Below, in pieces: positions 8,612 to 18,107 of a DNA stretch of 64,000 nucleotides. The notes under the pieces were generated by a model. The model saw nothing but the letters and a program-made list of their open reading frames with translations. It searched no databases and was not told the DNA's origin. The position numbers and the translations under genes are program-made. How positions within the stretch are numbered: the stretch's first letter is position 1; each line of letters opens with the position of its first letter. The stretch is from Afipia sp. GAS231 (GTDB taxonomy: Bacteria > Pseudomonadota > Alphaproteobacteria > Rhizobiales > Xanthobacteraceae): contig NZ_LT629703.1 of assembly GCF_900103365.1 (NCBI RefSeq), forward strand, positions 5,938,501 to 6,002,500. Direction: 5' to 3'.

Positions 8612-9690
8612 CAGGCCACCTTTGCTGACGCGAAAATGAGCTTGAACCGGTAGAGGATCAGGGAATCGCAGGCGAGCACGTAGAACAGCAGGATGCCCTG
8701 GAAAACCTTGGTGACGTCCAACGGGATCTTCATTGCAATCTGGGCCTGCTCGCCGCCGATAAAGGTGAGTGCGAGGAAAAGTCCTGCAATTAATATTCCA
8801 ACCGGGTTCAGCCGCCCCAGGAAGGCGACGATGATCGCGGTGAAACCGTAGCCGGGCGAGATGCCGGGCTGCAGATGGCCGACCGGGCCGGCGACCTCGA
8901 TGATCCCGGCGAGGCCGGCCAGCGCGCCCGAGATCGCGAAGGTCAGGAGGATCAACTGGTTGGAGTTGAAGCCGCCGAATCGGGCGGCGCGCGGGGCGGC
9001 GCCGACCACCCGGATTTCAAACCCCTTGATGGTCTTGCCGAGCAGCACGGAGCCTGCCGCCACCACGACCAGCGCAATCACGGCGCCAAGGTGCAGGCGG
9101 CCGCCCTCGATCAGCACCGGCACGGTCGCGACCGGATCGAACTCGGCCGTGGTCGGAAAGTTGAAACCCTTGGGATCGCGCCACGGACCGCGCACCAGAT
9201 AATCGAGAAACAGATCCGCGACATAGACCAGCATCAGGCTGGTCAGAATTTCGCTGGCGCCGAACCTCACCCGGCAGATTGCCGGGATCAGCGCATAGAG
9301 CGCGCCGGCCGCAGCGCCCAGCAGCAGCATTGCCGGCATCACCCAATAGCCGGCATCGGTGCCGTTGGTCTTTACCGCGAGCCAGCTACCGGCCACCGCG
9401 CCGACCAGAAACTGGCCCTCGGCGCCGATGTTCCAGGCGTTGGCGAGATAACACAGCGACAGGCCGATCGCGATCATCACCAAAGGCGATGCCTTCACCG
9501 CGATCTCCTGCAGCGAATAGCTGTCGGTGAGCGGGTCGATGAAATAGACACCAAGCGCCGAGATCGGGTTTTTGCCGAGGATGATGAAGAGAACGCTCAT
9601 GGTCACGATCGTCAATCCGATCGCGATCAGCGGCGAAATCAGCGCGATCGTGTTCGACCGCTCGGCGCGTTTTTCAAGCACCAACTGCAT
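8611..9690 (-). CDS. ABC transporter permease, BMP/nucleoside importer, subunit 1
   Basis: This 359-residue permease belongs to the same superfamily as its neighbour and is of the NupP/YufP type. The YLANAWNIGAEGQFLVGA segment (about residues 82-99) corresponds to the conserved loop of the first permease. Many hydrophobic helices run the length of the protein. Its start overlaps the end of the ATPase gene by 17 bp and its stop overlaps the next permease start, so the transporter is made from one coupled message. It forms the translocation channel with the second permease. Confidence 0.88.
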   Translation of the reverse strand: MQLVLEKRAERSNTIALISPLIAIGLTIVTMSVLFIILGKNPISALGVYFIDPLTDSYSLQEIAVKASPLVMIAIGLSLCYLANAWNIGAEGQFLVGAVAGSWLAVKTNGTDAGYWVMPAMLLLGAAAGALYALIPAICRVRFGASEILTSLMLVYVADLFLDYLVRGPWRDPKGFNFPTTAEFDPVATVPVLIEGGRLHLGAVIALVVVAAGSVLLGKTIKGFEIRVVGAAPRAARFGGFNSNQLILLTFAISGALAGLAGIIEVAGPVGHLQPGISPGYGFTAIIVAFLGRLNPVGILIAGLFLALTFIGGEQAQIAMKIPLDVTKVFQGILLFYVLACDSLILYRFKLIFASAKVA

Positions 9691-11245
9691 GCGCCGCTTC
9701 CTTCTGGTCCAGACTGGCTCCGCCCATCAACAGGCCGAGTTTTTCGCGGCTGGCTTCGCTGGTGGCCATGGGCGCCGACAGATGGCCATGGAACATCACG
9801 GCAATGCGGTCGGTGATTTCGGCGAGCTCGTCGAGGTCCTGGCTCGTCACCAGCACCGCTGCACCAGCCGCGGCCAGATCGAGCAGCGCCTGCCGGATCA
9901 CGGCGGCCGCGCCCGCATCGACGCCCCAGGTCGGCTGGCTCACGACCAGCACCACCGGGTTACGCAGGATTTCGCGGCCGACGATGAATTTCTGCAGATT
10001 GCCGCCGGACAGGCTGGCGGCTTCGGGATCGCGCTTGGCCTTGCGGACGTCGAACGCCTCGGTCGCCTTGTCGACGGTGTTGAGGGTCGCTGCCGTGTTG
10101 ACGAAGCCATGCTGGACCATGCCGCTGGCGGCATGACCGGTCAGAAGCGCGTTCTCGGACAGCCGCATCCGCGGCGCGGTGCCGTGACCGAGCCGCTCCT
10201 CGGGTACGAAGGCTGCACCCAGTTTGCGCCGCTTGGTGATCGAGAGGTGCCCCGCGGCATGCCCGTCGATCACGACCGTACCGGGGTCCTGGGCCAGTCG
10301 CTCTCCCGAAAGGGCTGCGAACAGTTCGTCCTGGCCGTTACCGGCAACGCCGGCAATGCCCAAGATTTCACCACCCTTGAGCTCGAAGGAAATGTGCTGG
10401 AGCCGCACCCCGTGCGGATCATCAGGCTCGAGGCTGAGGTCGTTGACCACAAGGCGCGGCACCGTGGTCTGGCGGTTGGCCGCCGCCTTCACTTCCTTGA
10501 TCTCGCCGCCGACCATCATGCGGGCAAGCGACGAAGCGGTCTCCGCCTTGGGATTGCAGGTCGAGATCTTCTTGCCGCCGCGCAGGATGGTGGCGGTGTC
10601 GCAGAGCCGTTTCACTTCGTCGAGCTTGTGGCTGATATAGAGGATCGCGCGCCCTTCGTCCTTCAGGCGGTTGAGCACGACGAAGAGCTGATCGGCCTCC
10701 TGCGGCGTCAGCACCGCGGTCGGTTCGTCGAGGATCAGGAATTTCGGATTCTGCATCAGCGCGCGCACGATCTCGATGCGCTGTCGCTCGCCGACCGACA
10801 ACTGCCAGACCTCGCGTTTGGGATCGAGCGGAAGCCCGTAAACATGGGATACTTCTTCAAGGCGCGCCGACATGTCCTTGAAGGATTCCCTACCGTCGAG
10901 CCCGAGCGCCACGTTCTCGGCGACGGTGAGATTGTCGAACAGCGAGAAGTGCTGGAACACCATGCCGATGCCGCGGCTGCGGGCTTCCGAGGGACCGGAC
11001 AGAACCATCTTCTCGCCTTGCCAGAGCATCTCGCCCTCGCTCGGCTGCACCAGTCCGTAGATGGTTTTGACCAGCGTGGATTTTCCGGCGCCGTTCTCGC
11101 CGAGCAGGGCATGGATCTGCCGCGGCCAGATTTCGATGTCGATCGCATCGTTGGCGAGGAAGCTGCCGTACCGCTTGGTCAGGCCGACCGTCTGGAGCAG
11201 CGGCGTGCCACCTGTGTGCAGCGCGGCAGGCGTCGAATCTGACAT
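9674..11245 (-). CDS. ABC transporter ATP-binding protein with two NBDs (BMP/nucleoside importer)
   Basis: This 523-residue tandem ATPase resembles NupO/YufO/RbsA. The first NBD is intact: GENGAGKST Walker A (about residues 50-58), LSVGERQR signature and FLILDEPT Walker B. The second NBD has the degenerate GVAGNGQDEL loop lacking Lys-Ser/Thr but a normal LSGGNLQK signature, as is usual in this family. It is the first gene of the operon, reading toward the two permeases and binding protein. The RBS at ATG 11245 is weak. It energises import of the ligand captured by the BMP protein. Confidence 0.9.
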   Translation of the reverse strand: MSDSTPAALHTGGTPLLQTVGLTKRYGSFLANDAIDIEIWPRQIHALLGENGAGKSTLVKTIYGLVQPSEGEMLWQGEKMVLSGPSEARSRGIGMVFQHFSLFDNLTVAENVALGLDGRESFKDMSARLEEVSHVYGLPLDPKREVWQLSVGERQRIEIVRALMQNPKFLILDEPTAVLTPQEADQLFVVLNRLKDEGRAILYISHKLDEVKRLCDTATILRGGKKISTCNPKAETASSLARMMVGGEIKEVKAAANRQTTVPRLVVNDLSLEPDDPHGVRLQHISFELKGGEILGIAGVAGNGQDELFAALSGERLAQDPGTVVIDGHAAGHLSITKRRKLGAAFVPEERLGHGTAPRMRLSENALLTGHAASGMVQHGFVNTAATLNTVDKATEAFDVRKAKRDPEAASLSGGNLQKFIVGREILRNPVVLVVSQPTWGVDAGAAAVIRQALLDLAAAGAAVLVTSQDLDELAEITDRIAVMFHGHLSAPMATSEASREKLGLLMGGASLDQKEAAHAVGA

Positions 11246-11844
11246 TCGTGGTCACGCGTATGAGGAAAGGATGCCTCAATACTGTGCTAGTTTCGCCGCA
11301 TGCGTAAGTAGGGAAAAAGCGTCAGCCTTTGCTCAAGTCTTTGGCAGAGCAGAAGCGGTGCGATTCCCGGCCGGATTTGCTGCTCTTCGATCTGGTGGAC
11401 CGTCCTTGCGCCGGCACGGACGCGTCGCGCGCCGCGGGTGCCCCGCAAAAACGCCTGTCACGTTGTTGTAAATTTGTGACGGTCCAGACAATTCGAAATG
11501 CCGGAAGCAGCGCTGCTGCGAAGTTGAGCAGTTTTGTCGCATCTGTGTACGCGTTGCCGGGAATGCCCTGTTCGCGCGTTTTTGTGCGCTGCTCCCTGCG
11601 CCCGAACGCCGCAGAAAGCCCAATTGTGACAGGCCTAAACGAGAAAATCCGGCTCTACCGGAGATTGCTTCGCGGTGGCAGCCGCTCGGCCTTCCGCCGC
11701 ACGTGCCGCGCAGGCCTCACTTCTTCTTGATGAAACTTGCAGCAAGCCCTGGGGAATCTTGAGGCTTCTCACTTCATGTGAACGGCGCAAGGGTCGCTTC
11801 CAAGGGCCTCGATCATTCGGTCGTTCAACTTGGGGGTAAATGGG
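11246..11844. other. 600-bp divergent intergenic region
   Basis: This gap separates the first BMP importer operon (minus) from the outer-membrane protein gene (plus). I see no gene in either strand. A loose inverted pair GTCAC (11457-11461)/GTGAC (11476-11480) is the only symmetry noticed. Promoters for both directions must lie here but cannot be placed with confidence. Confidence 0.4.
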
Positions 11845-12978
11845 ATGTCTAGTCTTCGCAGAACATTGGCAGCAGCGGCGCTGTCACTCGCCACACTCGT
11901 ACCGGCCGGCTACGCCGCGGCGGCCGATTTGCCGGTCAAGGCCGTCAAGAAAGCGGCAGAGCTTCCGTTTTTCCTTGTCATCGACGACCGGGTGACCTTC
12001 TCCTACATCTTCACCGCGGCTCAGCCCGGCATGTGGTCGCAGAAGCCTGATGGCACCGTCAATGCCAAGACCGCCAAGCAGGTCTACTCGTTCACCCACT
12101 TCGACATATGGCAGTACGGCCACAACTTCTTCACCATCTCGATGTACAAGTCGGACCATAACGACGTGGCGAACCCCTGTACGCAGGTGGGCGGTATCAC
12201 AGCCCCCACGGCAGGCTTCCTGACCACTCCCGCGAATTGCGCCGGCGCCACCGAAATCTACGGTTTGTTCCGCTCCGCATTCGGCTTCAACGAGATCTTC
12301 AACACCAAGGCCTTTACCGTCGGACCGCTGCAGAACGTATCGTTCGAAGTCGGTATGGATGCCAACACCGAGAACCGCTACTTCGGTGCGGCCAAGCGCG
12401 ACGTCGTCGCCGGTTTGGAATTCGCCTTTAACCTGCCTTACAAGGGCTACTTCAACGTTTCGCCGTTGGTCTATTGGGAGTACTACAACCACGACTCTTA
12501 CAGCCAGTGCGGTGCCGGCTGGACCATCAACAACGTTCAGGGTGTGGGCTGTAACGCCAACGGCAACTTGAGCTACCGGCCGACCTGGGCGGTCGAAACC
12601 AACTACTACATGGATCTTGGCTTCCTGCCCGAGGCCTACCAGTTCTTCTCGATCAGCGGTCGTGCGGCCTGGTACGGTCCGAAGGGAGCCGATACTTCTC
12701 CGCTGCCGAACAATCCCGCGAACAACGTGTACCCGACCAAGGTCGAATTCAACTCCGAGCCGATCCGTCTGACCTTCGACGCTTCCAAGGCGTTCTGGGG
12801 TCCGAAGTACTCGCACTTCGTCGACGTCTGGGTTGCCTACCGCTACTGGCAGAACAAGTTCGGCGAAGACCACAACGCCCCCTCGGTGGCCTGCTCCGCC
12901 ACCATTTCGGGCGTCAACCGTCCGAGCGGTGCCTGCACCGAGTCCTCGCTCTACTCGGGCATCACTGTGAAGTTCTAA
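11845..12978 (+). CDS. Secreted beta-barrel outer-membrane protein, possible nucleoside channel
   Basis: This 377-residue protein starts at ATG 11845 with GGGGG eight bases upstream. A signal peptide (to about AAA-ADLP, residue 28) is followed by alternating aromatic/polar strands and a C-terminal Phe (SLYSGITVKF). That is the classical outer-membrane beta-barrel ending. Segments such as FTHFDIWQYGHNFFTISMYKSD and FEVGMDANTENRYFG resemble Tsx/OmpK nucleoside-channel topology, but I cannot confirm homology. It lies between two BMP-type purine importers, which fits a role in passing nucleosides or bases across the outer membrane. A hairpin terminator follows 31 bp downstream, so it is monocistronic. 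Confidence 0.65.
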   Translation: MSSLRRTLAAAALSLATLVPAGYAAAADLPVKAVKKAAELPFFLVIDDRVTFSYIFTAAQPGMWSQKPDGTVNAKTAKQVYSFTHFDIWQYGHNFFTISMYKSDHNDVANPCTQVGGITAPTAGFLTTPANCAGATEIYGLFRSAFGFNEIFNTKAFTVGPLQNVSFEVGMDANTENRYFGAAKRDVVAGLEFAFNLPYKGYFNVSPLVYWEYYNHDSYSQCGAGWTINNVQGVGCNANGNLSYRPTWAVETNYYMDLGFLPEAYQFFSISGRAAWYGPKGADTSPLPNNPANNVYPTKVEFNSEPIRLTFDASKAFWGPKYSHFVDVWVAYRYWQNKFGEDHNAPSVACSATISGVNRPSGACTESSLYSGITVKF

Positions 12979-13009
12979 CCACCTGATCATCTCCACAGGT
13001 GAAAAAGCG

Positions 13010-13043
13010 ATGGCGCCGCGATGTTCCCCGCGGCGCCATTTTT
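13010..13043 (+). terminator. Rho-independent terminator after the outer-membrane protein gene
   Basis: The stem ATGGCGCCGCG/CGCGGCGCCAT (11 bp, 8-base loop, 13010-13039) is followed directly by TTTTT. Confidence 0.88.
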
Positions 13044-13076
13044 CTGTTTGGGTGATTCACCGGAAGTGTGCGCGCT

Positions 13077-13207
13077 CCCTCTCCCGCTTGCGGGGGAGGG
13101 TTGGGGTGGGGGTGTTGCCGCATAACGGCGGCCAGAGTTCGTGGATAGATTTCCCCCACCCGCCGCGCTCTGACGAGCGCGTCGACCTCCCCCGCAAGCG
13201 GGAGAGG
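13077..13207. repeat. Dispersed palindromic element, cctctcccgcttgcggg type
   Basis: The ends CCCTCTCCCGCTTGCGGGGGAGG and CCTCCCCCGCAAGCGGGAGAGG are inverted copies, each itself partly palindromic, with about 85 bp between. A related element with Ccccgctcttgcgggg ends lies at 59543-59676. Such elements are common between genes in this bacterial group. No protein is encoded. Confidence 0.75.
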
Positions 13208-13236
13208 TAGGGCAGTCAGCGTTCGCGGAAAGAATC

Positions 13237-13320
13237 GTAGGATGGGTGGAGCGAAGCGATACCCATCAATGACGACCCGTGGTGGCGGCGATGGGTATCG
13301 CTGCGCTCCACCCATCCTAC
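13237..13320. repeat. 84-bp near-perfect inverted repeat (gtaggatgggtggagcg element)
   Basis: The two 31-base arms (13237-13267 and 13290-13320) are reverse complements with one mismatch, around a 22-base loop. It is a stand-alone dispersed palindrome directly downstream of the deaminase gene and could fold into a long hairpin at the end of that message. Confidence 0.85.
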
Positions 13321-13331
13321 AGCCCTAAGCC

Positions 13332-13832
13332 CTACTTGCCCCACACCCCGTCGTGCAGCGCAGCAGCCTCGTCTTCCAGCAGCGGCCCGACTACCTCGGT
13401 CTCCCGCTGGCCGCTGCCGAACACCGCGCGGCACGGCAGATCGAGCGTCGGGTTTTCCGGATGGTTGCCGGTGATATCGCGCAGCCGGTGTTCGCTCAGG
13501 CCGTAGACCAGCCGGCCGATCCCCGCCCAGTACATTGCGCCCGCGCACATCGCGCAGGGCTCGGCGGACGAGTACAGCGTGGCGTTACGGAGGATGTCGG
13601 CCGAGATCGTGGTGCAGGCCTGCGTCGCCAGCAGGCGCTCGGCATGCGCGGTGCCGTCATGCGCGGGCATGTAGCCGTTCTCGGCCTCGATCAGCACGTT
13701 GCCATCGGCATCGACCAGCAGCGCGCCGAAGGGATGGTTGCCGTGGGTCATGGCTCGGCGGGCGATGTCGAACGCCCGGCGTAGAAAGTGCGCGTCGCGC
13801 TCCGCCGGGCTCAGCGTGGATATGTCGACCAT
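13332..13832 (-). CDS. CDA-fold nucleoside/guanine deaminase
   Basis: This 166-residue cytidine-deaminase-fold hydrolase has zinc ligands visible as His63-Ala-Glu65 (TAHAERL) and Cys93/Cys96 (EPCAMC). The ending after GAMYWAGIGRLVYGLSEH resembles bacterial guanine deaminases of the CDA fold more than TadA. It probably converts guanine (or a related aminopurine) to xanthine for the nearby xanthine-dehydrogenase-type enzyme. ATG 13832 overlaps the preceding ATPase stop as TGATG. It is the final gene of the second BMP importer operon, directly coupling uptake to deamination. The exact substrate is inferred. Confidence 0.8.
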   Translation of the reverse strand: MVDISTLSPAERDAHFLRRAFDIARRAMTHGNHPFGALLVDADGNVLIEAENGYMPAHDGTAHAERLLATQACTTISADILRNATLYSSAEPCAMCAGAMYWAGIGRLVYGLSEHRLRDITGNHPENPTLDLPCRAVFGSGQRETEVVGPLLEDEAAALHDGVWGK

Positions 13833-15364
13833 CAATGCCCGGCCATGTGCCGTCCGATTTCCGTCAGGTCCGCCTCGCTGGCGCGGGCCTCGTGGACGAA
13901 TTCACCGTGGAACATCACGACCAGCCGGTCGGACAGTTCCAGCAGTTCGTCAAGGTCCTCGCTGACCAGCAGCACCGCTGCGCCGCGGTTGCGGGCGGCC
14001 ATGATTTCGGCGTGGATTTGGGCTACGGCAGCAAAGTCCAGCCCGAAGCAGGGATTGGCGGCAATCAAGACCTCGACTTCGCCGCCGAGCTCGCGTGCCA
14101 GCACGGCGCGCTGCACGTTGCCGCCCGACAGCGCCGAGATCGGCGTGTCCGGCGTGCGGGTCTTGATCTTGTAAAGTCCGATCTTGCGCATCGCGCTGTT
14201 GCGGAATGCCGACTTGTTCAACCACCAGCCGCCGCTGGCAAACGGCGCGCGGTCGAATTCGCGGAAGGCAATGTTGTCGGCGACGCTCATGCCGCCGACG
14301 CAGGCGTTCTTCAGCGGCTCCTCCGGCAATAGCGACATCTTGTGCCGGCGCATCTCCTCCCGGCTCGCCGCATAGAGATCGCCGCGGACGCGAACTTCGC
14401 CGCTCTCGGCCTCGCGTTGACCGGCCAGCACCTCGACCAGTTGGCGCTGGCCGTTGCCGGAGACGCCGGCGATCCCGACGATTTCGCCGCCGCGCACCGA
14501 CAGCGACACATTATGGACAGCCACGGCGCCGGCATCGTCGAGCGCGGTAATCTTCGATAGCTCCAGCCTGGTCTCACCGACCTCGCCGACCCGTGGCGGC
14601 TGCACGGTCAACTGCTCGGCGCCGATCATGGTGCGGGCCATGTCGTCGGGCGTGAGTTCGGAAACCTTGCCGGCGCCGGCGAGCTTGCCGCGGCGGAGAA
14701 TTGTGACCTCGTCGGCAAAGGCCATCACTTCGCGGAACTTGTGGGTGATCATCAGGATGGTGAGGTCGCCGGCGACCACCATGGCGCGCAGCATGCCTAG
14801 CACCTCGTCGGCTTCGCCGGGTGTCAGCACCGAGGTCGGCTCGTCGAGGATGAGAAAGCGCCGCTTCAGGTAGAGCTGCTTGAGGATCTCGCATTTCTGC
14901 CGCTCGCCGGCGGAGATATCAGAGACTTTTGCGTTGAGCGGCACCTTGAACGGCATCCGCGCCAGGAACGCCTCGAGTTCTTTCTTTTCCTGGGCCCAGT
15001 CGACGACGGCCGGCACGTCGTCGCGCGCCAGCACCAGGTTTTCCGCGACCGTCATTGCCGGCACCAGCGTGAAGTGCTGGTAGACCATGCCGAGCCCGAG
15101 CGCGTGGGCTTCCTTCGGATTGGCAATCGCCTGTTCGCGGCCGCCGACCAGCACGTCGCCTTGCGTCGCGCGGTAATAGCCCATGATGCATTTGACCAGC
15201 GTGCTTTTTCCGGCGCCGTTCTCGCCGAGCAGCGCGTGGAACGAGCCCGGGCGCACCTTCAGCTCGACATTGTCCAGCGCCTTGAAGTCGCCGAACTGCA
15301 TGGTCATGGCGACCGTGTCGACGCCGAGCGCGCCGGATGGAAGCGGCGTTTCGCCGATGATCAT
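13832..15364 (-). CDS. ABC transporter ATP-binding protein with two NBDs (second BMP importer)
   Basis: This 510-residue tandem ATPase starts at ATG 15364, which overlaps the stop of the upstream hydrolase gene (ATGA); longer readings of this frame run into that gene and are rejected. NBD1 has [17 protein letters not shown] and [11 protein letters not shown]2 has the degenerate [10 protein letters not shown] loop, LSGGNVQR signature, and a Walker B region [10 protein letters not shown] without the catalytic Glu, as is normal for the family's second half. It powers the permeases at 16058-18107. It is separated from those permeases by a hydrolase gene, an unusual order. Confidence 0.9.
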   Translation of the reverse strand: MIIGETPLPSGALGVDTVAMTMQFGDFKALDNVELKVRPGSFHALLGENGAGKSTLVKCIMGYYRATQGDVLVGGREQAIANPKEAHALGLGMVYQHFTLVPAMTVAENLVLARDDVPAVVDWAQEKKELEAFLARMPFKVPLNAKVSDISAGERQKCEILKQLYLKRRFLILDEPTSVLTPGEADEVLGMLRAMVVAGDLTILMITHKFREVMAFADEVTILRRGKLAGAGKVSELTPDDMARTMIGAEQLTVQPPRVGEVGETRLELSKITALDDAGAVAVHNVSLSVRGGEIVGIAGVSGNGQRQLVEVLAGQREAESGEVRVRGDLYAASREEMRRHKMSLLPEEPLKNACVGGMSVADNIAFREFDRAPFASGGWWLNKSAFRNSAMRKIGLYKIKTRTPDTPISALSGGNVQRAVLARELGGEVEVLIAANPCFGLDFAAVAQIHAEIMAARNRGAAVLLVSEDLDELLELSDRLVVMFHGEFVHEARASEADLTEIGRHMAGH

Positions 15365-16044
15365 GACAGCGCCCCGATCATTGCGGCTGACGTCGCGACC
15401 GCGCCGAACACGCCGCCCTGCATCTTGATCATTTTCAGCGCGTGCTCGTGGTTGCTCTTGTCGGTCGCGGCACAGCAATCCTCGATCAGCACGCATTCGA
15501 AGCCGCGGTCGTTGGCTTCGCGCATCGTGGTATGGACGCAGACGTCGGTGGTGATGCCGGTCAGCACGATGTTCTCGATGCCGCGCAGCCGCAGCATCAG
15601 TTCGAGGTCGGTGGCGCAGAACGAGCCTTTGCCGGGCTTGTCGATAACAGGTTCGCCCGGCAATGGCGCCAAGTCGGGAATGATCTCCCAGCCGGGCTCG
15701 CCGCGCACCAGCACCCGGCCGCAGGGGCCGGGGTCGCCGATCCCGGCGCCGATCTGGCGCGAACGCCACTGCTTGTTGGCGGGCAGATCGGTGAGGTCAG
15801 GGCGATGCCCCTCCCGGGTGTGGATGATATGAAAACCCTGCGCGCGCATGGTCGCCAGCAGCTTCTTGATCGGTTCGATCGGCGCCCGGGTCAGCGACAG
15901 GTCGTAACCCATCTTGTCGACATAGCCGCCGACGCCGCAAAAATCGGTCTGCATGTCGATGATGATGAGCGCGGTGTTTTGCGGGCGAAGGTCGCCGTTA
16001 TAGGGCCACGCATAGGGTTCGGATTTCAGGTAGCGCTCGGGCAT
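15361..16044 (-). CDS. Isochorismatase-family cysteine hydrolase, biuret-hydrolase (BiuH)-like
   Basis: This 227-residue cysteine hydrolase has a predicted triad of Asp30 (IIIDMQTDF), Lys136 (VIDKPGKG) and Cys169 ([10 protein letters not shown]). The spacings of 106 and 33 residues equal those I remember for rhizobial biuret amidohydrolase (Asp36/Lys142/Cys175). The PYAWPYNG start, [11 protein letters not shown] and [18 protein letters not shown] segments also look BiuH-like. Expected reactions are biuret to allophanate plus ammonia, or cleavage of a related ureide. The gene sits inside the second BMP importer operon, 13 bp after a permease gene and overlapping the ATPase start. Substrate assignment is by resemblance; a ureidoacrylate (RutB-like) role is the main alternative. 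Confidence 0.8.
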   Translation of the reverse strand: MPERYLKSEPYAWPYNGDLRPQNTALIIIDMQTDFCGVGGYVDKMGYDLSLTRAPIEPIKKLLATMRAQGFHIIHTREGHRPDLTDLPANKQWRSRQIGAGIGDPGPCGRVLVRGEPGWEIIPDLAPLPGEPVIDKPGKGSFCATDLELMLRLRGIENIVLTGITTDVCVHTTMREANDRGFECVLIEDCCAATDKSNHEHALKMIKMQGGVFGAVATSAAMIGALS

Positions 16045-16057
16045 GTCACGTTCTCGC

Positions 16058-16984
16058 CTATCGGGTGATGGACAACTCCGCCGGCGCGCCGGTCAGCGTG
16101 CGCTTCGGCGAACAGGTGATGATCATGATCGCCAGCGTCAGGATGTAGGGCGCGGCGTTGAACAGGTGGTAGCCGGAGGTGACCCCGACCGATTGCAGCG
16201 CAGGTCCCAGCGCCGCGGCGCCGCCAAAGGCCAGCGAGGCCCACAGGCACAGCATCGGGTCCCAGCGCGCGAAGATCACCAACGCCACCGCGGTGATGCC
16301 CTGGCCGCTGGAGAGGCCTTCGTTCCAGCTTCCGGGATAGAACAGCGACAGGAACGAGCCGCCGATCCCGGCAAGGAAACCGCCGACCATGGTGGCGCGC
16401 AATCGTATCCAAAGCACCGAATAGCCCATCGCGCGCGCGGCATCCGAGCTTTCACCGGCGGTGCGGATCAGGAGGCCCCAGCGCGTGGTCCGGAATGCCC
16501 AGTACAAAATGGGTGCGATGGCGACGCCGATCAAAAACAGCACGTTGATCCGCAGCGCGGCACGGACTTGCGAAACGTCGCTCCACCAGCCGAAATCGAT
16601 CGCCGGCAATCTGGCAGCAGTCGGCTCGATCAGCGGCTTGCCGAGATAGAACGCGAGCCCGGTGCCGAACAGCATCAGCGCAATGCCGACCGCGACGTCG
16701 TTGACTCTTGGGAGCGAGCAGATACCGGCATGCAGCGCGCCGAGCATCGCGCCGGTGATCCCGGCAGCAAGCACGCCGAGCCAGGGTGAACCGGTGAGAT
16801 AGGAGATGCCGTAGGCGCTCATCGCGCCCATCACCAGCGTGCCCTCAAGGCCGAGATTGATGCGGCCGCTTCTCTCGGTAATGCATTCGCCGAGGCTGAC
16901 GAACAGGAACGGCGTCGAGACGCGGATGGCGCCGCCGAACACCGCGAGCGGGACGGTCCAGAGGCCAATCGTTCCATCCGCCAT
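16058..16984 (-). CDS. ABC transporter permease, second BMP importer, subunit 2
   Basis: This 308-residue multi-helix permease of the BPD_transp_2 fold has [19 protein letters not shown] near residues 36-54, the same loop signature as the first importer's second permease. It begins one base after the stop region of the other permease and is followed 13 bp later by the BiuH-like hydrolase gene. The clear divergence from 7694-8611 suggests two separate importers rather than a recent duplication. Confidence 0.88.
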   Translation of the reverse strand: MADGTIGLWTVPLAVFGGAIRVSTPFLFVSLGECITERSGRINLGLEGTLVMGAMSAYGISYLTGSPWLGVLAAGITGAMLGALHAGICSLPRVNDVAVGIALMLFGTGLAFYLGKPLIEPTAARLPAIDFGWWSDVSQVRAALRINVLFLIGVAIAPILYWAFRTTRWGLLIRTAGESSDAARAMGYSVLWIRLRATMVGGFLAGIGGSFLSLFYPGSWNEGLSSGQGITAVALVIFARWDPMLCLWASLAFGGAAALGPALQSVGVTSGYHLFNAAPYILTLAIMIITCSPKRTLTGAPAELSITR

Positions 16985-16985
16985 G

Positions 16986-18107
16986 TCAGGATTTTCCTTT
17001 CAGGAAGCCGATGCGTCCGTACAGCGCGTCGCTCGCCAGCACGAATACGAAGATGATCCCCTGCAGCACCTGCACCGAGGCGTCGGGCAGGCCGAGCCGG
17101 CGCTGCAGCAGGCCGCCGCTGGCGCTGATGCCGCCGAGCAGGATCGCGACCGGAATGATGGCGAGCGGGTTTTGCCGTGCCAGGAAGGCGACGAGGATGC
17201 CGGTGAAACCATAACCCGCCGCGAGATTGGCGTTGGTGCGGCCCTGCACGGCGGCGACCTCGATCATGCCGGCGAGTCCTGCGGCGCCGCCGGCGAGAAA
17301 GCAGATCGTGAGAATCAGCTTGCTGACGCCGAGGCCGACGATTTTGGCCGCGCGGATGTTGCCGCCGGCGACGCGCGCGGCGAAGCCGAATACCGTGTGG
17401 TAGATCAGGATATAGGACGCGATCGCCGCAATCACGCCGAACACCAGTCCCCAATGGATATCGGTGCCGGGAATGCTGCCGATCATGTTGGCAGCGCCGA
17501 TTTCGCGAGTCGACGGCTTGTTGAGGCTGGCCGGATCGCGCATTGCGCCCTCGACCAGATGGTTGAGGATCGCAAGCCCGATATAGACCAAGAGCAAACT
17601 TGAAATGGTTTCGTTGACGCCGCGATATTGCCGCATCGCGCCCGCCAGCATGATCCAGAGCCCGCCGCCGGCAACGCCGGCGCAGATCATCGCGAATTGC
17701 ACGACAAAGGGCGGCGCCCACGGCATCGCCAGCGCGATCGAGGTGGCGGACAATGCACCGATCAAGAGCGCGCCTTCGCCGCCGATGATGACCATGCCGA
17801 GCTGCGCCGGCAGCGCCGTGCACAGCGCGGTCAGGATCAACGGTGCCGCGCGCGTCAGCGTGTTCTGCCAGGAGAACCAGGTGCCGAACGCGCCCTGGTA
17901 CATGTAGAAATACAGATCCAGCGGGCTCTTGCCGAACAGCGCCACAAACACCCCGAACACCGCGAGCGCGCCGACCAGCGCCGCGCCCGGGATCAGGACA
18001 TATTCGATGCTGGCGCCGTAGCGTTGCAGGAATCCGGGCAAGAATCCGGTGGGCCCGGCCGGCGCAATGCCGACCGCCTCCACCGGATCCGCCGCATCAG
18101 ATGTCAC
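16986..18107 (-). CDS. ABC transporter permease, second BMP importer, subunit 1
   Basis: This 373-residue permease has a polar N-terminal extension of about 35 residues followed by numerous hydrophobic helices. The ALPAQLGMVIIGGEGALLIGA segment matches the family's conserved loop. Its ATG overlaps the stop of the binding-protein gene (ATGA at 18104-18107), so the first two operon genes are coupled. It should form the membrane channel with the 16058-16984 product. Confidence 0.88.
   Translation of the reverse strand: MTSDAADPVEAVGIAPAGPTGFLPGFLQRYGASIEYVLIPGAALVGALAVFGVFVALFGKSPLDLYFYMYQGAFGTWFSWQNTLTRAAPLILTALCTALPAQLGMVIIGGEGALLIGALSATSIALAMPWAPPFVVQFAMICAGVAGGGLWIMLAGAMRQYRGVNETISSLLLVYIGLAILNHLVEGAMRDPASLNKPSTREIGAANMIGSIPGTDIHWGLVFGVIAAIASYILIYHTVFGFAARVAGGNIRAAKIVGLGVSKLILTICFLAGGAAGLAGMIEVAAVQGRTNANLAAGYGFTGILVAFLARQNPLAIIPVAILLGGISASGGLLQRRLGLPDASVQVLQGIIFVFVLASDALYGRIGFLKGKS

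Noticed and set aside
9572..11242. 556-codon plus-strand frame opposite the BMP importer ATPase
   Set aside because: The minus strand carries textbook Walker and signature motifs; the plus frame is a shadow.
11246..11844. Possible purine riboswitch ahead of the BMP importer or outer-membrane gene
   Set aside because: I could not find a convincing three-way-junction fold or conserved core; only a loose GTCAC/GTGAC pair is seen.
13077..13320. Closely spaced inverted repeats as a possible CRISPR
   Set aside because: Only single palindromic units with no repeat-spacer periodicity and no cas genes.
13365..16412. Possible frameshift in the second BMP operon because long readings run through gene boundaries
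   Set aside because: Each gene reads cleanly from an ATG that overlaps the preceding stop; the longer readings are out-of-frame extensions into neighbours.
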